A stretch of 64,000 bases of DNA from Atrina japonica (taxonomy: Eukaryota > Mollusca > Bivalvia > Pterioida > Pinnidae). Made by a program: the position numbers and the translations under genes. The notes beneath the pieces are model-generated. The model was not told where the DNA came from and did not search any database. It was given only the letters and a program-made list of their open reading frames with translations. The DNA is taken from NCBI GenBank assembly GCA_030159075.1, contig BROG01000932.1, forward strand, positions 1 to 64,000, given 5' to 3'. Of the stretch, positions 1 to 8,607 are shown one piece after another (the first letter of the stretch is position 1; every line of letters begins with the position of its first letter).

Positions 1-993
1 TAGAGTCTCGGAGTCCCGATGTCTCTGACATTAACGAATCTCGGTGTAAAAATGTATCACCACACGAGAATGTTCCGGACCTGGAATTGACATTAATGAA
101 TTAAGTGGAGGCTGAAAGATAATTCCGTAGCGATCGCCAGTTTGATTATACATTTACCGCCAGATAATTAAGTAGCGGCCCCCAGATAAAATATAGTTCA
201 TTCGTAGCATCTATGGGCTTCCGTAGTTTCTCAATGAACAGTTACAAAACATCATACACGGTTTAGTATGACAAGATCTTGATGATTTTATTATCGCCTT
301 TTCGAACATCATTATCTACCTAGGTAAATATTGTGTATTGCCATTAATTTTATCGCAATGTTCCAAGTCAATATCCACTTGTGTCTCGGGTCCATTTGTC
401 TATCAGGAACCACGCGCAAACTCAAGAGAAAGTTGTATTCTAGAACGGTAAATTTGCACATTTACTCACCTAAGAAATACGAATCTTATTGATTCGGGGC
501 GGCCGTCGATAAAATGTAATTAGAGAAATGCAAAAATGAACTTTATCTACATTTCTTATATTAGAATTTAAGTTATTTATCGGTTAATCGACAAGGAAAC
601 AATTATGATTATCCAACAGAAAACCTCGTATTACTCTCATACTTCGAAGTAAGGATCCCGGCAACTTTAGAACAGTGTGGGGATGCTCCGCATTTTGAAT
701 TTGAATTTCGAATAGCTTTTTACGCCACACTCAATAATTTTTAGTTATATGGTGGCGACCAGTTTTTATTGGTGGAGGAGAGAATCCGGTTACTATGTAT
801 CCGGGAAGATGCCACCGGTCTTCCGTTAGTAAACTGACAAACTTTCTCAAAATAGGCAGCTAATTTTCCAGGATCAAACCAATCGGCAAAGAAGACCCCG
901 CTCCACTTTGTCGGACTTGTTCAAAAATATGTAGATCTATATGGTATTTTCTGTTTTCCATTCAGTTGCGTCTTCCTTTCCGTTTTCCATTCC
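1..993. other. left flank, no gene seen
   Basis: AT-rich host DNA with no convincing reading frame. Bases about 745-840 resemble bases about 1 kb into the non-coding region at 31150-31245: both contain a run ending in a CCGGGAAGA core followed by a CTTCCG motif. This suggests a shared degenerate dispersed repeat. Confidence 0.5.
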
Positions 994-999
994 ACGTTT
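994..999. repeat. target-site duplication, left copy (ACGTTT)
   Basis: ACGTTT directly precedes the left terminal repeat and recurs at 16654-16659 directly after the right one. Six bases is the duplication length known for Polinton/Maverick integration, so the pair marks the insertion of the whole element. Confidence 0.85.
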
Positions 1000-1165
1000 G
1001 TGTGTAGTCATTTAAGAGTACGAGGGCACCTTGCACTCGATGACCCCAAAACCCTCCCAAACCGACTAAAAATAGCAAAACCGGGTAATCCCCACGACGT
1101 CGCCCCCCGCGAGACCGATGGCGTTCGCGAGTCCGATCGTTTTCGCGGATGGCGTCCGGGCGGCG
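1000..1165 (+). repeat. left terminal inverted repeat of the Polinton
   Basis: It begins GTGTGTAGTCATTTAAG and is the reverse complement of 16484-16653. The two copies differ by one substitution near 1061, a 2-bp difference in a C run, and one extra GT in the terminal GT run of the right copy. Similarity stops after the GGCGGCG at 1159-1165. Confidence 0.95.
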
Positions 1166-1250
1166 AGATTATAAAATCTCGCCGTTTTAATAAAAATCTC
1201 ATATGACATTAAAATAAAATGAAATTCTTAACAGGCATAAAAAGAAGAAG

Positions 1251-1875
1251 ATGGGAGAAAAAATATGTACCGTCAGCGTCAAACGATTTGACATAAATAA
1301 GATGACGATACGACCACCAAGTAAAGGGAAAAACGGTTATTTTCTCAAAATCTTGTATCAGTATTCCGAAGATGAGTGTCAACCCTCTCAGACTGAAAAC
1401 ACCCGTTTTGTTTTCGTACTGAATTAATGCGACTTATAAGCCGTCTTACACATTACCGTTAAAATTATCCGAGGATGAAGACAAGGATTTCAAGAAGGTG
1501 TTAGATAGAATAGAGCTTGCTGTCTTCGTGGAAGCTATCAATCAACAACACAAACATTTCAGTAAACGGAAGGATGTCGAGGAGTTCCATATACTGAAAG
1601 GAGATGGTGGAAATATGATTTACCCTAAACTACGAGTGAAAGATAAAAAGATCGTCACTAAATTCAGGATGAATAAAGAAGTCTTAGATCCTAAGGATTA
1701 TATCGGGCAATATTGCAAGGTGAACACCGTATTGACATTCGACTACGCTTTCGTAGGATCTCAAAACCAATCCATTGGGATGTTTGCAGGTCCCGTCGTA
1801 GTCGACAAGATCGAAACGAATGATGAAAGAGAAGAGTTGTCGGACATAGAGGAATCGGATGATGAAGACATTTGA
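1251..1875 (+). pseudogene. ssDNA-binding-like protein gene, frameshifted
   Basis: An ATG at 1251 opens a frame of 58 codons that ends in TAA at 1425-1427. The same protein appears to continue in another frame from 1423 to the stop at 1873-1875, which implies a single-base indel near 1420-1425. The second part has a helical stretch followed by YPKLRVKDKKI...TKFRM, then a KVNTVLTFDYAFVG block and a strongly acidic tail (EELSDIEESDDEDI). The order of helix, PK-beta strands, AVLxFxGxxxG-like strand and acidic tail resembles the ssDNA-binding-like proteins of large DNA viruses. That is a judgement from pattern, not from a search. An AATAAA follows at 1902-1907. It is the first gene inside the left terminal repeat. 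It could also be an unrelated conserved Polinton protein. Confidence 0.55.
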
Positions 1876-1933
1876 AAAAGACGACGACGACGTGTCTTTC
1901 TAATAAATAAAAAAATTCGTTAGAAAAATCATC

Positions 1934-2224
1934 ATGTCTCTGGAAAAAATGTTCAAGAGCGTGGGATTCACCGTCGAAGACGTGACGGTGTGCATGATGC
2001 CTAGTTCGGGTCGACGTTCCGACGCCTGTCCTCATCCGCCCCTGCCCGATTCCATTTTCTGTTGGCGACATCACAGAAAGATGAAGATTCGCGATTTCGA
2101 GCCGTTGAAATTGTGCGAGTCGTGCAAGTGTTGGATGTCCGACGCCTGTCTCCACACGATGTGTCCGACCTGCGACCGTCGCAGACAGCGCGGAAGATAC
2201 TATTATCTGAAATATAAAAAGTAA
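1934..2224 (+). CDS. small Cys/His-rich, probably zinc-binding protein
   Basis: A 96-residue protein with two Cys/His clusters. The first is C-x(11)-CP...FCWRHH, roughly residues 20-47. The second is LCESCKCW...CLHTMCPTCDRRR, roughly residues 60-85. The spacing suggests one or two small zinc-binding modules followed by a basic, Tyr-rich tail. It begins 12 bp after an A-rich stretch (AGAAAAATCATC) like those before most genes of the element. No family is recognised. A minus-strand ORF at 62904-63092 near the right edge of the window shares the CP-x(4)-P-x-S-x(2)-C-x(2)-HH pattern. A role in nucleic-acid binding or in host interaction is possible but is only inference. Confidence 0.75.
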   Translation: MSLEKMFKSVGFTVEDVTVCMMPSSGRRSDACPHPPLPDSIFCWRHHRKMKIRDFEPLKLCESCKCWMSDACLHTMCPTCDRRRQRGRYYYLKYKK

Positions 2225-2307
2225 TTTATATTACATCGCGTAATATGAATTACGAAAAAAATAAATATGAACGTCCGTTAAGGAAACTCTGAAGTTATAG
2301 AAAAGCG

Positions 2308-3123
2308 ATGATGAGTTTACAGAGTCTTTGTGTTCGCGCTATAGATGAAAAACAGATGTCCGACGCTCCGACGAGTCTCAAGAGATTATATTACGAGGAA
2401 CTCGTCGACGTTCTCGAACGGGAGAGGTATTACTATACGTATTTTCAAGATTTTTTCCCGCATAAACATGGGGAAAAACCGACTAATCATCACGCGTATT
2501 GGTCGTTATTTCGCGCATACGGAGGAGAAGACGAATGGCAAAAGGGTCTCGATTGGCGAAACAAATATTATTGGTTTCGCTTTTATCGAGCGAATGCATC
2601 ATGGAATAGTGAACGGGATTGGTATAATGATTATAATTGGCAATGTTATAACAGGGATACGGGGTTAGGAGAGTCGTGGGATAACGTCAAGGAGATGTGG
2701 AAGGTGGGTGAGGTGGGGGCTGGTACACGCAATTGGTGGAATAGACACGCTTGGTATCGTTATAACCACGAGTTTAAGAAGGACGAGGTATGGAATCCCG
2801 AAGTCGATTGGCAAAATGTTTCGTTATTCCTCAATCCGTCAAAAGATCCTTCCTGTTTCAATGAAAATTTAAGGAATTGGGTCGAATATAATAAAATTCA
2901 CAATCCCGAGCCTTGGGATTCTAAAGTAAATTGGTGTAATAAGCGTTATTGGGTTGGTTTTAATGCCATCTCCACAGAGTATGAACCATGGGATCCCACC
3001 GTGTATTGGTATAACAAAAAAGGATGGGCTTTTTTCAACCACCGATGGGAACAAGACGAACCGTGGGATCCCGAAGTGGATTGGGGGGAAGCATCATTTA
3101 TGATAATAATGCACACTATGTAA
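2308..3123 (+). CDS. tryptophan-rich tandem repeat protein, unknown function
   Basis: A 271-residue protein containing 24 tryptophans and many tyrosines and asparagines. From about residue 70 it is built of imperfect units of about 30-35 residues with the pattern DW-x-N-x(2)-YW-x(2)-FN...EPWDP. The last units contain VNWCNKRYWVGFN, VYWYNKKGWAFFN and VDW, separated by EPWDP or DEPWDP. There is no signal peptide and no transmembrane segment. Two ATGs lie together at 2308 and 2311; either could be the start. The next gene, the ATPase, converges on it from 3151 with only 27 bp between the stops. I do not recognise the family. The regular aromatic spacing suggests a solenoid or stacked-hairpin fold, perhaps for binding or for virion structure. 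That is inference. Confidence 0.75.
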   Translation: MMSLQSLCVRAIDEKQMSDAPTSLKRLYYEELVDVLERERYYYTYFQDFFPHKHGEKPTNHHAYWSLFRAYGGEDEWQKGLDWRNKYYWFRFYRANASWNSERDWYNDYNWQCYNRDTGLGESWDNVKEMWKVGEVGAGTRNWWNRHAWYRYNHEFKKDEVWNPEVDWQNVSLFLNPSKDPSCFNENLRNWVEYNKIHNPEPWDSKVNWCNKRYWVGFNAISTEYEPWDPTVYWYNKKGWAFFNHRWEQDEPWDPEVDWGEASFMIIMHTM

Positions 3124-3150
3124 TTTATATTTTTACACAAAATATAAATT

Positions 3151-3780
3151 TTATTCTATAAACTTATAATCCGTCGGTTGTTCCGTCCGCAAGATCAGTT
3201 TGGAGTGTTTGCGTTGCGACAGTTCGTGTTTGAGTCGTTTCCTGTCCTCTTCGGGCACGACGTCGTTCTCGTCCAGACATTCGTTGTAACTGAATTTGTC
3301 TTTCGTGAAGAAGAGCGCCACCCACTTGATCTGGGTTCTAAAGTCCTTGGACGCGCTGTTGTAGCGCTGCGACAAGATCCAGACGGATTGATTGGCGTGT
3401 CGTCCCGAAAACGCCAGCATGGACAGGGCGTCCGCTTTCTTCTTGATCTGCTTCGTGGCCGAGCAGTCGTCGATGACGTACAGCGTGGGTGTACCCTTGT
3501 ACAGATCGTAAAAGTGTCTCAACGTGTCCTGCAGCAATTCTTCGCCGTTTTTGGAGACGGGATTGACGATGACGACGCGTTTGTCTTTGGGTTGTTTGAC
3601 GTCTTCGCCTATCCATTTTCTCGATTTGTACGCTCGATTGAAGTCGATCGAGGGGCATAGGATGACGATGTGATCGAAGACGTCTCTGTATTCGTTTTCC
3701 AGCAGATCGAGAACGAATTCCGTCTTCCCGCAACCGGTGGCTCCCACGATCATGGCGGCGTGTGATTCTCGCATGAACAT
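3151..3780 (-). CDS. A32/FtsK-HerA-type genome packaging ATPase
   Basis: A 209-residue P-loop ATPase. Walker A is GATGCGKT (residues 13-20) and Walker B is YVIDD (about 101-105). A SVWILSQRYNS segment (about 132-142) supplies the Gln/Arg sensor region. This is the compact form found in Polintons, virophages and large DNA viruses, where the enzyme pumps the genome into the capsid. It starts at an ATG after an A-rich leader and is transcribed on the same strand as, and just downstream of, the capsid gene (26-bp gap). The two probably form a morphogenesis unit. The reading frame is intact and of the usual length for Polinton ATPases. Confidence 0.92.
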   Translation of the reverse strand: MFMRESHAAMIVGATGCGKTEFVLDLLENEYRDVFDHIVILCPSIDFNRAYKSRKWIGEDVKQPKDKRVVIVNPVSKNGEELLQDTLRHFYDLYKGTPTLYVIDDCSATKQIKKKADALSMLAFSGRHANQSVWILSQRYNSASKDFRTQIKWVALFFTKDKFSYNECLDENDVVPEEDRKRLKHELSQRKHSKLILRTEQPTDYKFIE

Positions 3781-3806
3781 TTTTTCTTATGGGATTTTAA
3801 TTTTTC

Positions 3807-5093
3807 TTAAGAGACGACGCCCAAGAAACGACCGTCCTTCATGTTGATCCGTCCGTCCTTGACGATGAAGATGTAAACGTCCACGGGATCGGTGTCGGTT
3901 TCGGGCGTTTTCTCGATGCGCACGGAAACGCCTTCGCTGATGTTTTGTAACTTACGACCCGTGCCGTGGAGGTGGTTTTCGGGTGTCGTTCTCAAGTCCA
4001 ACCAGAGTGCGTAATGGTCTTTGAGATAGTTCCCCAGAGTCACGTTGGTCAGCTCGAGTTCCTTGGCGATCGTTTCGGTGATGTTTTCGCGATTCAGGGA
4101 GAAAAACTTTTTAATCTCGTTAAACTGGTGATGCGGTCTCATGCCGGCCGAGAACAGTTGGTTCGGCTGACCCTCGATGGTCATTTCCACTTTGATGATT
4201 CTCGGATTATCAAATTTCTCGGGATCGTCGACTGAAATGTCTTTAAAGAGAAACAGGATGCACGCGAGTGACTTGGCGGGAGTGTTGATCTGATAATTGA
4301 GGATGCTATCCGATTTAGTCATCGTCGTCTTGCGATAGCGCAAGATCTGATTGAAGAAATAGGTATGTAGACCCGCGTACTTTTGTCTGATGCTGCGAGC
4401 GAGATTCTCGTCGGTGATTTTCTCGAACTCCAACGCGATGTTAGTCGCTTTATAACTTATCGCTTTATTGGCGTCGTCGGAGTCCGTCGAGACGACGTGT
4501 TTGGCGTCGTTAAACGTCAGCATGTATTCCAAACGATCTTGTAACCCCGCTTGATAAAAGGGTTCGCTCGTCTCCAAGATTTCGAAGTCCAAGGGAATGC
4601 AAAAGCGATTCCCGAACGTCGCGGCAATTTCGTACTCTTCCTTGGTGTCTCGGGGTATGGAGAAACCGATGGGTCTGGCCCTTATTTGGTTGAGATCTTG
4701 AGTCTGTATCCCCTGATAGGCCATGTTACGTCGTTCCATCTTCCAAAGATCGTTGTAGACGAAGAATTTATTGGCATCGTCGATGCTCTGAACGGTGTTC
4801 CCCGAGATCTTCACCTCGATTTTCTTGACGATGTTACGCCCCAGATTATTATAAACGCCCGTTTTGGTGAGATCACCGCCCTCCACGGCGACTTCCATGT
4901 CGAAGCACACGTTCGCTGTGCGAGGGACGATGACGTCGTCATCGCTCAGATTGGGAAAGCGAACCGTCAACGTTTGGTTTTCTTCGATGCTCGACGGATT
5001 GTGGGACACGGTCACCGTTTGGCGTATGCCCTTCACGCCGAAGGGCGTGCGCAATTTCCTATTAGGATCGAGAAGGTGTCCGTAATTCATCAT
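3807..5093 (-). CDS. Polinton major capsid protein (jelly-roll type)
   Basis: A 428-residue protein. It opens with NRKLRTPFGV and a stretch of short beta-type segments, followed by the conserved run NLGRNIVKKIEVKISGNTV and, later, GNRFCIPLDFEILE. The middle contains FYQAGLQDRLEY and the C-terminal half ALWLDLRTTPENHLHGTGR. This pattern matches the conserved Polinton protein annotated in animals as F54H12.2-like, which I take to be the capsid protein. It is shorter than virophage capsid proteins but long enough for a double jelly-roll. The frame is intact. Two ATGs stand at the start. It is divergently arranged with the next gene across 52 bp (5094-5145) and lies just upstream of the packaging ATPase. 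Confidence 0.82.
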   Translation of the reverse strand: MMNYGHLLDPNRKLRTPFGVKGIRQTVTVSHNPSSIEENQTLTVRFPNLSDDDVIVPRTANVCFDMEVAVEGGDLTKTGVYNNLGRNIVKKIEVKISGNTVQSIDDANKFFVYNDLWKMERRNMAYQGIQTQDLNQIRARPIGFSIPRDTKEEYEIAATFGNRFCIPLDFEILETSEPFYQAGLQDRLEYMLTFNDAKHVVSTDSDDANKAISYKATNIALEFEKITDENLARSIRQKYAGLHTYFFNQILRYRKTTMTKSDSILNYQINTPAKSLACILFLFKDISVDDPEKFDNPRIIKVEMTIEGQPNQLFSAGMRPHHQFNEIKKFFSLNRENITETIAKELELTNVTLGNYLKDHYALWLDLRTTPENHLHGTGRKLQNISEGVSVRIEKTPETDTDPVDVYIFIVKDGRINMKDGRFLGVVS

Positions 5094-5145
5094 CTTTTTT
5101 CTATTACGTAATAAAAAAATTTAAAGCGTTTTAAAAAAAACAACA
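5094..5145. promoter_or_regulatory. divergent intergenic promoter region
   Basis: A 52-bp AT-rich gap between the capsid gene (-) and the coiled-coil/membrane gene (+). It includes TTACGTAATA and, on the plus side, a TTTTAAAAAAAACAACA run that ends at the ATG. Both start codons are immediately preceded by A-rich tracts. A shared bidirectional promoter is inferred from position and composition only. Confidence 0.5.
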
Positions 5146-6450
5146 ATGGCCGAACATCCAGCGAATGATGCGTTGGATTTTATGCTCGAAGACGACGACG
5201 ATTACGAAATGCAAGATAATCCCTCGAATCCAGACGACGACGACGACTCTGGAAGGACCTCGGAGACGTCGTTCGTCGATAATCGTGCACACCCCGATTG
5301 GGACCCCTCTAATGCACCGGACGTTCCCATCGCTCCTCAAGAAAATCAACTGGAACGTTTTAGGACGCTGAATCTCTTAGACGAATGGAAAAAAGCAACG
5401 AAGGGTAATCCCGATAAAAACATAAACTTTTCATCCGATCAGGATAATAATTTATATGCCGAGTGGAAGGGTAAAAAGATTTTATTAAACGCTAAAAATA
5501 ATCCTAAGAAATTTGTAGCGGCATCTACGTTAAGAGGTAGAGTAGATACAGGAGGTACACAATTTGTTCGAGCGTTGGGTCTATACGAACAACTAAGTAA
5601 AAAGGCGAAGACGGTGGTTCGCAATGTCGATAGTGTTTTAGAAGATGTGGAAAATATAGAACTTACCGAGATGAACGACGAAACGCGAGTGAAACGATTA
5701 GGCGACAGCGTAACAAAACTATCCGATAGTATACACGATCTCGCCGACGAAGTGACGCAGACGGACGGCCTGCCCATGAGGGAACTCTTGGGTCTGGACA
5801 AGAGTCTGAGAACCGTTCGCGGCTCGTTGCTCGTTCAGGAAGCTAAGAGAGTGGCGTTGGAACGCATGTTGTCGCAGTGGAAGGAAGATCTGGACAATAA
5901 TCCCGGCGACAGGGAACGCATCGAGAGGGAGATCGCCAAGATGCGAGGCGAATTGGACGCCGTGAACGAGAGCGTCGGCATCCTCAAGGGATGGCTAAAG
6001 TCGCAACTCGCCGCCATCAAAGAATCGATCGCGAGGTTGCTGGACGACAACGTCCCGTTGCGAGAACGAATTGCCAATCTGTTCAGAGAACAGGGTATCA
6101 CCATCTTCAGCGTCCTGACGGCGATCGGCATGACGATAGGTTTCTTGGTCGAATTGCTCCTTCCGGGGACGAGCACGCCACCGCCCACACCACCTCCTAA
6201 ACCTCCCAACAAGGAGGGAGGAGCGAAGGAATGGATCAAGAAACAGCTGGACGCGATCGGTAAATTGCTCGCGAGACTGGCCGTCAAGTTCGGCGAGGCG
6301 TTGCCCGGTATATTAGGCGCCATCGTGTCCTGGATCCTGTCGACGCTGGGCAAGACGGCGATGTGGTTGGGCGAGCATCTGTGGGTCTTGGGTATGGTCG
6401 TCGTCGGCTGGTTGTTAACGAAACTCGACGAAGACCAGAAAAGAAAGTAA
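5146..6450 (+). CDS. conserved Polinton coiled-coil/membrane protein
   Basis: A 434-residue protein. The N-terminus is acidic, with aspartate runs in the first 45 residues. Residues about 140-310 are a long charged helical, probably coiled-coil, region. A hydrophobic segment (about 318-340, FSVLTAIGMTIGFLVELLLP) is followed by a Pro-rich linker (PPPTPPPKPP). An amphipathic/hydrophobic C-terminal region then carries ALPGILGAIVSWILSTLGK and HLWVLGMVVVGWLL (about 384-425). This C-terminal region is a familiar conserved block of animal Polintons. Its function is unknown; membrane insertion or penetration would fit the hydrophobic end. The last 36 bp overlap the 3' end of the convergent gene at 6415-7476. 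Confidence 0.8.
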   Translation: MAEHPANDALDFMLEDDDDYEMQDNPSNPDDDDDSGRTSETSFVDNRAHPDWDPSNAPDVPIAPQENQLERFRTLNLLDEWKKATKGNPDKNINFSSDQDNNLYAEWKGKKILLNAKNNPKKFVAASTLRGRVDTGGTQFVRALGLYEQLSKKAKTVVRNVDSVLEDVENIELTEMNDETRVKRLGDSVTKLSDSIHDLADEVTQTDGLPMRELLGLDKSLRTVRGSLLVQEAKRVALERMLSQWKEDLDNNPGDRERIEREIAKMRGELDAVNESVGILKGWLKSQLAAIKESIARLLDDNVPLRERIANLFREQGITIFSVLTAIGMTIGFLVELLLPGTSTPPPTPPPKPPNKEGGAKEWIKKQLDAIGKLLARLAVKFGEALPGILGAIVSWILSTLGKTAMWLGEHLWVLGMVVVGWLLTKLDEDQKRK

Positions 6451-7476
6451 TGATATAGCCAAGACGGCCGTCTTCTGATCCTCGTGATCGTCCTGTGGCT
6501 TGTTCTGCGGTGGTGGTTTAACTCGTTGGGGTGGCGATTTGATCTGCGGCGGCGGCGGCGGTCGAATCTTCGCGAACGTCTTGGCGTTGAGGTCGACGTT
6601 CGTTCCGATGGTCGCGGTGACGGGAGCGATCACGATCTCGTTGTTGTAGCCGACGATGTTTTTACCGATCTTCAACGCCATGTCGCTGGGCAGCATGTAC
6701 AGTCCCGGATGGACGACGTAATCCAGTTTGGAATTGGCGTATTTCAGACAGTCTTCGTATCTGGAAATGTCGGCGGGTAGGTCGAGCGGACGGTTGACGG
6801 CGTCCTCGACGTTGGCCAGGAACTGTTTCTGGGCGTCCAGCGACGTGGAGGTGCCGCTCACGATCGAGGTCCTCGTCTCCCCCTGCGCTCCCAAGATCGC
6901 CCAGACGAAGATCCGAATGGACGCGTCTAATCTCCTCAACCCGGGAGTCGTGAATCCCTTCGACGATCGATCGTTGATGAAGGTGGACCACTTCTCTTCG
7001 TAGACGCCGAAGATGTTGCCTTTGATCTTCAAATCCGTCTCGATCGGCACGCCGAATTCGCGACAGAGTCTCCGATACGCACCCTTATCGGTGTTGTTCG
7101 CATAACGGTCGAAGGACGGATCGCTGGGCAGGGGTGCGGCGAGTTCTTGCAGGACTCGTCTGGTCTGATAGTAGACGTGGAATTTAAAGAAGGAGCGGGA
7201 CAGGTGATCGTTTCCCGCGTCCAACGTCACCCCGCATCCCGTGGTCGCGCACCACACAGCGAAATTCAGTTGATTCTGCCAGAATCCGTCGATGGAATGT
7301 AGGTACCAGCGTTTCAACGTCGCGCGATAATAATCGCTGTTGTAGTCGAGGGTCATCGGATTACTATATCCGTCGTCGAAGACGTTCTCGAACGACGCTC
7401 GAAACTTTTTTTTTTCGTTGATGTAGACGTCGAACGAATGGAGATTGAGATTCTTCTTGTACTCGTAGACGTTCAT
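6415..7476 (-). CDS. conserved Polinton protein with C-terminal membrane anchor
   Basis: A 353-residue protein. It contains the block RWYLHSIDGFWQNQLNFAVW followed by CATTGCGV, then FHVYYQTRR, and later RIFVWAILGAQGETRTSI. I recognise these as recurring in Polintons of cnidarians and molluscs, but no function is known to me. A Pro-rich stretch (about residues 304-333) precedes a single hydrophobic C-terminal segment (TAVLAISLLSFLVFVEF). The frame is intact. The gene is divergent from the penton-like gene across 46 bp, and its 3' end overlaps the neighbour on the other strand by 36 bp. The conserved cysteines raise the question of an enzyme, but no adenain-type His-Asp-Cys arrangement is evident. 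Confidence 0.82.
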   Translation of the reverse strand: MNVYEYKKNLNLHSFDVYINEKKKFRASFENVFDDGYSNPMTLDYNSDYYRATLKRWYLHSIDGFWQNQLNFAVWCATTGCGVTLDAGNDHLSRSFFKFHVYYQTRRVLQELAAPLPSDPSFDRYANNTDKGAYRRLCREFGVPIETDLKIKGNIFGVYEEKWSTFINDRSSKGFTTPGLRRLDASIRIFVWAILGAQGETRTSIVSGTSTSLDAQKQFLANVEDAVNRPLDLPADISRYEDCLKYANSKLDYVVHPGLYMLPSDMALKIGKNIVGYNNEIVIAPVTATIGTNVDLNAKTFAKIRPPPPPQIKSPPQRVKPPPQNKPQDDHEDQKTAVLAISLLSFLVFVEFR

Positions 7477-7522
7477 CGCGTATTTTATATAAACGTTAAA
7501 AAGTTTTATATAAAAAAAAACA
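7477..7522. promoter_or_regulatory. divergent promoter region with TATA-like motifs
   Basis: A 46-bp gap between divergent genes. It contains TTTATATAAACG near the minus-strand start and TTTTATATAAAAAAAAACA running into the plus-strand ATG. TATATAAA-type motifs can be read on both strands, so it can serve both genes. Confidence 0.55.
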
Positions 7523-8182
7523 ATGTTCTATCTCGTGACGGACATCGGAAAACCCGTCAAACTCTCTCGTTACATCGATAACGCGAACGGCGGGTGGCGC
7601 GTGGGCGTTAAATCCATTCGTCTTTACAACGGGTTGTACAACGTCAAGAAAGACGTGGAGATACGCTACGCCAAAAGGGGAGACAGACCCAAAGTCCAAA
7701 GCGTGCACGCCGGGTCGTACACCTTCACCGACCTACGACGACTTCTCGCGAAATACTTCGACAAGGTGTTCCTGGACAAGACCACCATGCGATTGAGAAT
7801 CGACAAGTCGGGCAGCACGGCGGTAGTGCTTCCGCCCGAAATCGGCAAGATTCTCGGCATTCGCGCGAATGCGGCTCTCGGCGGGACCGTCATCGCTAGC
7901 CGGAGCGTCAACCTGCAGCCGGTGGAACTCCTCAACGTTCATCTCGACGAGTTGGAGGAGGGCGTGAGAGACGGCACGGCGAAGGACATCCTCGCGTCCC
8001 TGCCCTGTCCCAACGTGAAATTTTCCGAATTGTACGAAAAAGATTTAGTCGATCCCGCGTTCCTGTCGCTGAGACGGGATCGCATCTCGGAAGTGACGAT
8101 CCGTCTCAAGGACGAGGAAGGCGATCCCGTCGACAATCACGGTCATTCCGTTCACGTTCTATTGGAATTTAAGAAATTCTAA
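7523..8182 (+). CDS. penton-like minor capsid protein candidate
   Basis: A 219-residue, beta-rich protein with no membrane segment. The N-terminal half (GWRVGVKSIRLYNGLYNV) precedes a basic central region with a TFTDLRRLLAKYF helix. The C-terminal part reads VELLNVHLDE, then ISEVTIRLKDEEGDPVDNHG and a final VHVLLEFKKF. This C-terminal pattern of a strand, EVxIRLxDxxGxxV, and a terminal VxVLLEF is what I expect of Polinton penton-like minor capsid proteins. The call rests on pattern and on its place next to other virion genes. The start ATG follows an A9-C-A leader. It heads a run of ten same-strand genes up to the integrase. Confidence 0.6.
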   Translation: MFYLVTDIGKPVKLSRYIDNANGGWRVGVKSIRLYNGLYNVKKDVEIRYAKRGDRPKVQSVHAGSYTFTDLRRLLAKYFDKVFLDKTTMRLRIDKSGSTAVVLPPEIGKILGIRANAALGGTVIASRSVNLQPVELLNVHLDELEEGVRDGTAKDILASLPCPNVKFSELYEKDLVDPAFLSLRRDRISEVTIRLKDEEGDPVDNHGHSVHVLLEFKKF

Positions 8183-8198
8183 AAGAAAAAAGAAAAAG

Positions 8199-8579
8199 AT
8201 GTCTAGAACGGGATTCTATTGGGAAGACGTGGAAAGGGAAGAACTGGTGGAGGACCTGAACGAGAGACTTCTCAAAGACATCGACGACGCCAAAGAGGAG
8301 ATCACCGCGTTGGCCAAAAGCCGTCGCACCATGAACACCTTCCAATTCGAAGTGAATAAAAACGGCAGACTCCGACCGACGCTGGGCACGACGATGTTGT
8401 TCGACGGTCACGTCATCCGTCTGGGCCTCTTGGGCGAACTGGACGTGACGCTCGTCCTGAACGACGTGGAATACAGGACCTTCCGGACCCAGACCGGCGA
8501 GATCGTCCCGCTGAATCCGCCGTTGAACAAAGGATCGAAATCGGGCTCCGTCAACGGCGTCGTCGTTCTCGACGTATAA
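8199..8579 (+). CDS. small conserved Polinton protein, unknown function
   Basis: A 126-residue soluble protein. The N-terminal third is charged and helical (REELVEDLNERLLKDIDDA). A beta-type C-terminal region follows, with GRLRPTLGTTMLFDGHVIRL and GLLGELDVTLVLNDVEYRTF. It lies 16 bp after the penton-like gene behind an A/G-rich leader. It is not recognised beyond a general likeness to small proteins at this place in other animal Polintons. A virion accessory role is possible. Confidence 0.7.
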   Translation: MSRTGFYWEDVEREELVEDLNERLLKDIDDAKEEITALAKSRRTMNTFQFEVNKNGRLRPTLGTTMLFDGHVIRLGLLGELDVTLVLNDVEYRTFRTQTGEIVPLNPPLNKGSKSGSVNGVVVLDV

Positions 8580-8607
8580 AAATTTTTTCCGCGACGTAAA
8601 ATAAAAG

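Noticed and set aside
3178..3660. 160-codon plus-strand frame opposite the packaging ATPase
   Set aside because: It is the complement of a well-supported ATPase gene; GC-rich coding DNA produces open antisense frames. No motif or leader supports it.
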